A DNA stretch of 6,393 bases, from NCBI GenBank assembly GCA_021413535.1, contig JAIOQF010000143.1:1-6393 (forward strand). The letters are read 5' to 3'. Source of the DNA: Verrucomicrobiota bacterium. Its GTDB lineage: Bacteria > Verrucomicrobiota > Verrucomicrobiia > Verrucomicrobiales > Verrucomicrobiaceae. Shown here piece by piece: positions 1-5,256 of the stretch; position 1 is the first letter of the stretch; every line of letters begins with the position of its first letter. The notes under the pieces were generated by a model. That model made no database searches, was not told where the DNA came from, and saw only the letters and a list, made by a program, of their open reading frames with translations. The position numbers and the translations under genes are program-made.

Positions 1-771
1 TACGATGGCGTCGAGATTCCAATCTTTGACACCAGTGATCCCTCGCATTTTAAGAAGATCGGTGCGGAGATCAAAAATAACGGTCTGGAATGCACCGCGG
101 TCACCATTTTGCCGGACGAGGCGCATAACGCGATCTCGGCAGATGCGAAGAATCGCCAGGGGGCGATCGATCACTTGAAGCGGGTGCTGGAATGCGCACA
201 TCAAGCGGGCGTGCAGACTTTGTGCGGGCCATACTATCAAGTGCTCGGCCAGTTCAGCGGATCATTCCCCAGCGAGGACGAACTGAATCGCGCCGCCGAG
301 GTGCATCGCGCCATCGCGCCGATCGCGCAAGCCGCGGGCGTGAAGTGCGCCATCGAGGCGCTGAACCGCTTCGAGTCGCATCTGCTCAACACGATGGAGC
401 AAGCTGCTTCCTACGTGAAGCGGGTGAATCATCCGAACTTCGGCACCATGTATGACACGTTCCACGCGAACATTGAGGAGAAGGATCCAGTGGGCTGCAT
501 CGACACGGTCAATGCTTCCGGCAAGCTCTTCCACGTTCATATTTCTGAAAATGATCGTGGCACGCCGGGTCGTGGCCACTGTCCGATCAAACCGGTGATC
601 TCGAAACTGAAGAAAATCGGCTACGACGGTTGGTTGACCATTGAAGCCTTCGGCAGTGCGCTGCCGGATCTCGCTGCCGCCACCCGGGTCTGGCGCGATT
701 TCTTTCCTTCGCGTGAGCAGGTCTATGAAGAAGGCTACGCACTCATTCGCAAATCTTGGGATGAGGCGTAG
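1..771 (+). CDS. Sugar isomerase/epimerase, D-tagatose/D-allulose 3-epimerase-like (5'-truncated by window)
   Basis: The reading frame is open from base 1 to the TAG at 769-771, giving 256 residues with the N-terminus missing, probably a few tens of residues judging from family members of about 290. The protein is a xylose-isomerase-like TIM barrel. Four metal-binding positions known from D-tagatose 3-epimerases can be placed: Glu119 in IEALNRFE, Asp152 in MYDTFHANIEE, His180 in FHVHISENDRGTPG and Glu215 in WLTIEAFG. Arg186 in ENDRG matches the substrate-binding Arg six residues after the metal His. The family interconverts ketohexoses at C3 using a divalent metal. The exact substrate cannot be read from sequence, and many PVC-group paralogues are annotated only as sugar phosphate isomerase/epimerase. 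An internal TTG at 109 is not the real start, because homologous sequence (YDGVEIPIFD) continues to the window edge. The neighbouring Gfo/Idh/MocA oxidoreductase, 119 bp downstream on the same strand, supports a sugar catabolic role. Confidence 0.9.
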   Translation, partial: YDGVEIPIFDTSDPSHFKKIGAEIKNNGLECTAVTILPDEAHNAISADAKNRQGAIDHLKRVLECAHQAGVQTLCGPYYQVLGQFSGSFPSEDELNRAAEVHRAIAPIAQAAGVKCAIEALNRFESHLLNTMEQAASYVKRVNHPNFGTMYDTFHANIEEKDPVGCIDTVNASGKLFHVHISENDRGTPGRGHCPIKPVISKLKKIGYDGWLTIEAFGSALPDLAAATRVWRDFFPSREQVYEEGYALIRKSWDEA

Positions 772-890
772 GAAGAATGAGAAGATAGAGTTTGAGATTA
801 TTCTTCGTTTCTGTCTCCGTTCCAGCATTCCAGTTGTCCATTTCTCTTTGTCACCTCCCCGCCAGTTCCAATCAAACTAACTAAAACACC

Positions 891-1853
891 ATGAGCACCC
901 ATCAATCAGATCACAACGCTATCTATATGCCGAAGGCCGCGTCCCGGCGTGACTTTCTGCGCAGCACGGCCGCCGTCGGTGCCGGTGTCGCTCTCAGCGC
1001 CACGCACGCAAACGCTGCGGGCAGCGGTGAAATCAAGGTCGGGCTCATCGGCTGCGGTGGTCGCGGATCCGGCGCGGCGGATCAGGCGCTCAGCACCGTG
1101 AACAGCAACTTCAAGCTATGGGCCATGGGCGATGCCCATCAGGATCGTCTGGAGAGTTCGTTTATCGGCCTGACCAAAAAGCACAAGGATCATGTGGATG
1201 TGGGTGATCGTAAATTCGTTGGCCTGGACGCTTATGAGAAAGTCATCGCCGAGTGCGATCTGGTCATTCTCACCACGCCGCCCGGATTCCGTCCTTATCA
1301 CTTTGAGGCCGCTGTGAATGCTGGCAAACACGTTTTCATGGAGAAGCCTGTGGCGACAGATGCACCCGGCATCCGCAAGGTTCTGGAGATGGGCAAGATC
1401 GCCGATCAGAAAGGACTCAAGGTTGTCGCCGGACTTCAGCGCCGCTATCAAAATTGCTACCGCGAGGCTTTGAAGCAGGTGAAGGAAAATCATATCATCG
1501 GCGACATCGTCAGCGGCCAAGTTTACTGGAATGACGGAGGCGTCTGGGTCAAAGACCGGCTCGATGGCATGACCGAGATGCAATATCAGATGCTCAACTG
1601 GTATTACTTCGTGTGGCTCTGCGGCGATCACATCGCCGAGCAGCACGTTCACAATCTCGATGTGGCCAACTGGTTCATTGGTTCCACGCCACTCGTTGCG
1701 CAGGGCATGGGAGGCCGGCAGGTGCGCACCGGCAAACAGTTCGGCGAAATTTTCGACCATCATTGCATCGAGTTCACCTACGCCAATGGCGTTCGGGTCA
1801 ACAGCCAGTGCCGTCACCCAACAGCCAGTGTCGTCACCAGAGAGGCTGCATGA
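891..1853 (+). CDS. Gfo/Idh/MocA family oxidoreductase, N-terminal part of a frameshift-split gene
   Basis: This frame encodes 320 residues, of which the first 303 are family sequence. A twin-arginine signal (SRRDFLR, residues 18-24) precedes a hydrophobic stretch ending near ATHANAA (residues 37-43), so export by Tat, perhaps with cofactor bound, is predicted. The Rossmann NAD(P)-binding loop is GLIGCGGRGSG (51-61), and the family EKPV motif is at 151-154. The C-terminal domain holds GDHIAEQHVHNLDVANW (245-261), characteristic of exported members in Planctomycetes and Verrucomicrobia. Such proteins oxidise or reduce sugars or cyclitols; the substrate is unknown here. After NGVRV (299-303) an imperfect 20-bp tandem repeat changes the frame, adding 17 residues, of which only NSQCRH is family-like, before TGA at 1851-1853. 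The family sequence resumes in another frame up to 2251. Removing one repeat copy gives an uninterrupted 446-residue protein, close to normal length. It is either a recent pseudogene, a strain variant, an assembly error or a two-piece gene. The start ATG has no clear Shine-Dalgarno sequence. Confidence 0.88.
   Translation: MSTHQSDHNAIYMPKAASRRDFLRSTAAVGAGVALSATHANAAGSGEIKVGLIGCGGRGSGAADQALSTVNSNFKLWAMGDAHQDRLESSFIGLTKKHKDHVDVGDRKFVGLDAYEKVIAECDLVILTTPPGFRPYHFEAAVNAGKHVFMEKPVATDAPGIRKVLEMGKIADQKGLKVVAGLQRRYQNCYREALKQVKENHIIGDIVSGQVYWNDGGVWVKDRLDGMTEMQYQMLNWYYFVWLCGDHIAEQHVHNLDVANWFIGSTPLVAQGMGGRQVRTGKQFGEIFDHHCIEFTYANGVRVNSQCRHPTASVVTREAA
1800..1839 (+). repeat. Imperfect 20-bp tandem duplication that breaks the oxidoreductase frame
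   Basis: Two adjacent 20-bp units, 1800-1819 and 1820-1839, match at 18 of 20 positions. They differ at unit position 12 (c versus t) and at position 20 (c versus a). Read in their own frames, both encode NSQCRH, and only the second unit continues into the family-like QRGCMNQVREEF. Since 20 is not a multiple of three, the extra copy shifts the downstream frame by -1. The first mismatch is synonymous (TGC/TGT, both Cys); the second changes the start of the following codon. Deleting either copy restores one frame from 891 to 2251. Confidence 0.93.
1839..1845 (+). promoter_or_regulatory. Possible Shine-Dalgarno-like purine run before the ATGA overlap
   Basis: The bases AGAGAGG end 4 nt before the ATG at 1850. 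This spacing and content could help a terminating ribosome restart on the second half of the split oxidoreductase. The same bases encode the conserved His-Gln-Arg-Gly part of the intact protein, so the resemblance may be coincidence. Other genes in this window show no comparable motif, so ribosome binding in this organism may not depend on it. Confidence 0.25.
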
Positions 1854-2251
1854 ACCAGGTGCGCGAGGAGTTCGCCGGCACCAAGGGCATTCTTTACCTC
1901 TCTGGCGGCAACAAATGCTATGCCACGGACTACAAGGGAAATGTCATCTGGAAATATGACGCCCGTCAGAAGGATGAGAATCCTTATCAGGTCGAGCACA
2001 ACGAACTGCAGGATGCGATCCTCAAGGGCAAGAAGCTCAACAATGCAGAATACGTCGCCACCAGCACCATGACATCCATCCTCGGACGCATGGCCAGCTA
2101 CTCCGGCAAGGAAGTCAAATGGGACGATGCCCTCAATAGCCAGATCCAGCTTATGCCGAACAAGGTCACCTGGGAAACGGTGCCGCCGACCAAGCCGGAC
2201 GAGAATGGCTTCTATCCGATCCCCATTCCTGGTGTTACCAAGGCAGTCTGA
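1850..2251 (+). CDS. Gfo/Idh/MocA family oxidoreductase, C-terminal part of the split gene
   Basis: This is the continuation of the oxidoreductase in the frame reached after the 20-bp duplication. From the ATG at 1850 it encodes 133 residues starting MNQVREEFAGTKGILYLSGG. The family sequence actually begins 10 codons earlier, at the second NSQCRH copy (1820). The segment forms the end of the C-terminal alpha/beta domain, with ATDYKGNVIWKYD, a region around HNELQDAILKGKKLNNAEY typical of family members, and a proline-rich tail ending PIPIPGVTKAV. It contains no further stop or frameshift, so decay, if any, is recent. The ATG overlaps the TGA of the upstream frame (ATGA, 1850-1853), and the purine run at 1839-1845 lies 4 nt before it, so a separate polypeptide could be made by reinitiation. 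Alone it lacks the cofactor domain and would not be an enzyme. If the duplication is an assembly error, this is simply the C-terminus of a single gene. The stop lies 11 nt before the pilT start. Confidence 0.8.
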   Translation: MNQVREEFAGTKGILYLSGGNKCYATDYKGNVIWKYDARQKDENPYQVEHNELQDAILKGKKLNNAEYVATSTMTSILGRMASYSGKEVKWDDALNSQIQLMPNKVTWETVPPTKPDENGFYPIPIPGVTKAV

Positions 2252-2262
2252 TCCCACGGCGC

Positions 2263-3315
2263 ATGTCGCAAAACATCGACAGCATCCTCGACGCAGCGGA
2301 GCAGCATCAGGCCAGCGATGTTTTCCTGCAAGAGGACGAGATTCCACGGCTGAAGATCAACGAACAAATCCTCGTGCTCGGCGAGGAACCCTTGTCGCTC
2401 GCTCACATGACTGCTCTCTGGCAGGCCTGTGGAGCGAACGTGCAGGGCGATCTGGATCGGGACAGCGGGCTCATCTCGCATTCGCACACGCGCTATCGCG
2501 TGAACCTGCACCGCACCATGGGCCGTCTCGGCGCGGTGCTGCGTCGCATCAAGACCACCGTGCCCGCCTTGGACACGCTGGGAGTTCCTGATTGGCTGCT
2601 GACGCGATGGGCGCAGCGTTCGTTTGGTTTGATCCTTATCACGGGTCCCACCGGCACGGGAAAATCCACCACCATCGCCTCGTTGCTGCAATGGATGAAT
2701 GAAAATCTCGCGCGTCACATCGTGACCATCGAGGATCCGGTAGAATACGTTTTTCATAACAAGAACTCCCATTTCACCCAGCGCGAGGTGGGAAGGGACA
2801 CCACCAGCTTCGCCAGTGGATTGCGCGGGGCGATGCGCCAGGCGCCGGACGCTATTTTCGTAGGTGAAATTCGTGATTCCGACACGGCGATGATTGCCTT
2901 GCAAGCGTCTGAGACGGGACACCTGGTAATGGCGACCCTGCATTCTGAGCGTGTGGCGGACACGATGGAGCGCTTTCTAAATTTATTCCCCAAGGAGCGG
3001 GTCGGCGTGGGCACTCACATGCTGGCGCATCAACTAATCGGTGTGCAATGTCAGAAGCTGGTGCCACGCACGGATGGCGGACTGCACTTGTTGGTGGAGC
3101 ACATTGAGAACGGCGGTGCGATGCGGGATTGGATCAAGGCGCGCGATGTGGGGCACATGGAAGATTACCTGCGGCGCGGTGCGGATCCGAACGCAGTTTC
3201 ATTTTTGAAGACCGTGGTCGACGCCTGGCAGCAGGGGATCATCAGCGAGGAGACTGCGATCGAATCTTTAGGAAGTGAAACAGACTTCCGTCGCGCTTCG
3301 CGGGGGATTCATTGA
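2263..3315 (+). CDS. pilT: PilT-like type IV pilus retraction ATPase
   Basis: This 350-residue protein is a secretion/pilus ATPase of the PilT/PilU type. These form cytoplasmic hexamers that hydrolyse ATP to depolymerise type IV pili for twitching, adhesion or DNA uptake. Visible motifs in order are an N-terminal PAS-like ASDVFLQEDEIPRLKIN (18-34), Walker A GPTGTGKST (128-136), the Asp box IVTIEDPVEYVF (153-164), the Walker B region AIFVGEIRD with Glu202, and the His box TGHLVMATLHS (218-228). The C-terminal region AMRDWIKAR followed by GIISEETAIE resembles the PilT tail, where the usual form is AIRNLIREGK. Length is normal for PilT (about 340-370). The family N-terminal pattern with GxPPxxRxxG is degenerate here. 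The start ATG lies 11 nt after the oxidoreductase stop, so co-transcription is possible, though a functional link is not obvious. No other pilus gene is in the window, and several PilT paralogues may exist in the genome, so the symbol indicates family membership. Confidence 0.9.
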   Translation: MSQNIDSILDAAEQHQASDVFLQEDEIPRLKINEQILVLGEEPLSLAHMTALWQACGANVQGDLDRDSGLISHSHTRYRVNLHRTMGRLGAVLRRIKTTVPALDTLGVPDWLLTRWAQRSFGLILITGPTGTGKSTTIASLLQWMNENLARHIVTIEDPVEYVFHNKNSHFTQREVGRDTTSFASGLRGAMRQAPDAIFVGEIRDSDTAMIALQASETGHLVMATLHSERVADTMERFLNLFPKERVGVGTHMLAHQLIGVQCQKLVPRTDGGLHLLVEHIENGGAMRDWIKARDVGHMEDYLRRGADPNAVSFLKTVVDAWQQGIISEETAIESLGSETDFRRASRGIH

Positions 3316-3426
3316 TGGGCCTGCGGGCCAGAAAATTGCGCGGGGCTCACCAAGAGTTGCCGTTCCAATAATTCGGAACAAACTATCCTGCGATTCCATA
3401 GATTGGGGAAGCAATCACCACCTCAT

Positions 3427-4401
3427 TCACGCCCGGAGCGCCCACTCCAATAATGCCTGGGCATCTTTCCAGACGGATTCGTTATCGTTGAGCACGATGA
3501 CTAAGCGGCGCTTGCCGTCTTTCTCTCCACTGCACACGAGACAATGGCCAGCGAGCTGGGTGTAGCCGGTCTTCATGCCGTCGCACGGCCCATAGCTGCG
3601 CATGACGCGGTTGGTGTTTTCCAGCCGGATGATACTGCCATTTCCCTTCGTAAAGTCGAAGCGCTGGACTTCCACTAGATCGCGGATCACGGGATGGGCG
3701 TCGGCGGCGAGCGCGAGCCGGGCCATGTCGCGCGCAGTGGAATATTGGTCGTCGGCGGGCAAGCCGTGCGGATTGACGAAGTGCGAGTCATTCATGCCGA
3801 GCGCATGGGCGCGGGTGTTCATCTTGTCCACAAAGGCTTCGATGGAACCGGCGTTGTCGCGCGCGAGTGCCTGGGCGATGTCGTTGGAGCTTTTCACCAG
3901 CAGGGCGGTGAGCAGCTGGATGCGCGGATAGGTTTCGCCTTCCTTTAAGCCGATGCGAACGGGCGCGCAATCGGTGTCTGATTCCTGCACGGTGAGGTAT
4001 TCTTCGAGGTTGCCGGATTCAACGATGATGAGCGATGTGAGCAGCTTTTGCGTGCTGGCCACCGGGCCGCGGGCATCGGCATTTTTTTCCGCCAGGATGT
4101 CACCCGTCTTGGCATCTACTACTATGACTCGCGCGGCGCGAACTGCGGGGATGGGGCCGCGGGCCTGGTTGCCAGCGATGACGTTGCGATAGTGGCGAAA
4201 TTCTTCGGACACATCCTCGTGATTTTTTTTCAGCCGTTCGATCTCGGCGCGTAGTCGATTTAATTCAGAAGGCGCCGCAGAATCCTGCGCGCTGAGGTTC
4301 GGAAGCAAGCCCGTCAAGAGCGAGGCTCCGGCACCGAGCCCCAGGGCGATGGCGGAACGGCGGTCAAGAGAACGTGGGTATTTTGGTCCAGTTGGAATCA
4401 T
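3427..4401 (-). CDS. D-alanyl-D-alanine carboxypeptidase (peptidase S11, penicillin-binding protein)
   Basis: From the ATG at 4401 this gives 324 residues. The N-terminus has Asp-Arg-Arg (13-15) followed by a hydrophobic stretch (SAIALGLGAGASLLTGLL), ending near LSAQD, so it is an exported protein by Tat or Sec. Residues about 43-75 (SELNRLRAEIERLKKNHEDV onward) look like a coiled coil placed before the catalytic domain. The three active-site motifs of serine DD-peptidases are all present: SxxK as Ser116-Thr-Gln-Lys119, SxN as Ser171-Ser-Asn173 and KTG as Lys277-Thr-Gly279. Related features are NPHGLPADDQYSTARDMARL and the GMKTGYT context. The enzyme removes the terminal D-Ala from peptidoglycan stem peptides. 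The protein ends soon after the catalytic domain, so the C-terminal beta domain and membrane anchor of PBP5 (DacA) are absent; the simpler architecture resembles DacF-like or YkfC-independent S11 proteins. An in-frame ATG at 4425 is an alternative start; a TTG at 4458 is less likely. It lies 84 nt downstream of aroD on the same strand. Confidence 0.9.
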   Translation of the reverse strand: MIPTGPKYPRSLDRRSAIALGLGAGASLLTGLLPNLSAQDSAAPSELNRLRAEIERLKKNHEDVSEEFRHYRNVIAGNQARGPIPAVRAARVIVVDAKTGDILAEKNADARGPVASTQKLLTSLIIVESGNLEEYLTVQESDTDCAPVRIGLKEGETYPRIQLLTALLVKSSNDIAQALARDNAGSIEAFVDKMNTRAHALGMNDSHFVNPHGLPADDQYSTARDMARLALAADAHPVIRDLVEVQRFDFTKGNGSIIRLENTNRVMRSYGPCDGMKTGYTQLAGHCLVCSGEKDGKRRLVIVLNDNESVWKDAQALLEWALRA

Positions 4402-4485
4402 GAGTTCGGTAGCAAGAGGCAGCCGCATTTTGCACGCGGGACGGGATTCGTAAAGCAAGCACTCGGTGCGCCACTGTTGCGGCGA

Positions 4486-5190
4486 TTACAATTCACGGAG
4501 CAGTTCCTTCAACTGCCGGGCGGGCCATTGGCCGGGTGCATTCGATTCGCCGAGGTGCGCGTAGTTCAAGACGGAACCGCATTTGGCCAGCACGAGCCGT
4601 GAGGCGCGACCGAGCGCTCCCATGCCCATGACGCTGAATGGAAGTCGCTTCATGGTATCAAGCAACTGCAAAAGCCGCGCGAGATCGCCGGGGCTGCGCA
4701 GCGTGGTCGCGATTTTTACGGCTTCGAGATTAAATTGCAATGCCATGTCTGCCGCGCCGCGCAAGACGTCGTCGGACGGGGTGCCGTGGAAATCGTGGAA
4801 GGAGCCAATGACGCCGATCCGGCGCGACTGCGCCTGGCGGATCAGTGGCTGCATGTCCAAGGCGCTGCGCAATTCGATGTCGATCAAAGTGGCGCGATCC
4901 AGATGGGCTTCGATCAAGGCGGTGCGCCGCGCGGTGTCCAGATCACCCAAGCCGCCTTCATCAGGATGCCGTGCAGTGAGGATGATCGGCAGAGTAATTT
5001 GCGCAGCCAGAGCCCGGATTTCAGCCTCGGGAAGGTCGATCATATCGAGACGCAGTTCACAAAAATCGCACTCTTCACTTTGAGTATTGGATTGAGAAAA
5101 AGCCCGCAGCGTCGGGCCAGAAGCGAGCACACCAACCACCAACGGAGTAGGGGAAGAAAATAAATTACTAGAAAAAACCACTTGCGCCAT
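4486..5190 (-). CDS. aroD: 3-dehydroquinate dehydratase, type I (AroD)
   Basis: This 234-residue protein catalyses the third shikimate-pathway step, dehydration of 3-dehydroquinate to 3-dehydroshikimate through a Schiff base. Type I catalytic positions are recognisable: Glu45 and Arg47 in CELRLD, Arg74 and Glu78 in LTARHPDEGG, His132 in SFHDF, the Schiff-base Lys159 in EAVKIAT, Arg198 in GRASRL, GSVLNYAHL (205-213) and Gln221 in NAPGQ. Length is slightly short of the usual 220-255 range's upper end but complete. The ATG at 5190 is chosen because homologous sequence starts just after it (PLVVGVLAS). The open frame continues upstream to 5400, but that part overlaps the divergent transferase gene and has no family character. 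The gene may share a transcript with the downstream carboxypeptidase. A TATAAT lies only 7 nt before the start codon, which would give a leaderless or nearly leaderless message. Confidence 0.93.
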   Translation of the reverse strand: MAQVVFSSNLFSSPTPLVVGVLASGPTLRAFSQSNTQSEECDFCELRLDMIDLPEAEIRALAAQITLPIILTARHPDEGGLGDLDTARRTALIEAHLDRATLIDIELRSALDMQPLIRQAQSRRIGVIGSFHDFHGTPSDDVLRGAADMALQFNLEAVKIATTLRSPGDLARLLQLLDTMKRLPFSVMGMGALGRASRLVLAKCGSVLNYAHLGESNAPGQWPARQLKELLREL

Positions 5191-5197
5191 AATGGTA

Positions 5198-5209
5198 ATT
5201 ATATATAAT
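5198..5209. promoter_or_regulatory. Palindromic candidate divergent -10 element between aroD and the glycosylphosphotransferase gene
   Basis: ATTATATATAAT is a perfect 12-bp palindrome in a strikingly AT-rich 66-bp gap within GC-rich DNA. It gives TATAAT on the plus strand (5204-5209) and on the minus strand (5198-5203). For aroD the hexamer sits 7 nt before the ATG at 5190, putting transcription start at or next to the start codon. For the plus-strand gene the start would be about 40 nt before the ATG at 5257. The -35 matches are poor: TTGCGC at 5182-5187 with a 16-bp spacer for the plus strand, and nothing convincing for aroD at standard spacing. A palindrome could instead bind a dimeric regulator. 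Confidence 0.45.
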
Positions 5210-5256
5210 ATGGAATATCTAAGTAGTCTTAATAAAATTAACAAGACCGAAACACT

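Noticed and set aside
772..806. Inverted repeat GAAGAAT/ATTCTTC just after the epimerase stop, as a terminator
   Set aside because: The stem is 7 bp of mostly A-T pairs with a 21-nt loop, and no clear T-run follows. It is too weak to call.
1116..1817. Long minus-strand open frame (233 codons) opposite the oxidoreductase, and a similar one at 2212-2943 opposite pilT
   Set aside because: Both mirror strongly conserved plus-strand coding sequence and have no recognisable domain, so they are shadow frames.
1796..1853. Programmed -1 ribosomal frameshift in the oxidoreductase
   Set aside because: No X XXY YYZ slippery heptamer is visible in the overlap in the correct phase, and the 20-bp duplication fully explains the frame change.
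3316..3379. Small hairpins between the convergent pilT and carboxypeptidase genes (GGCC/GGCC at 3318-3329 and GTTCC/GGAAC at 3362-3379) as a shared terminator
   Set aside because: Stems are only 4-5 bp and neither strand has a T-tract after them. The 111-bp gap may still contain a terminator that I cannot identify.
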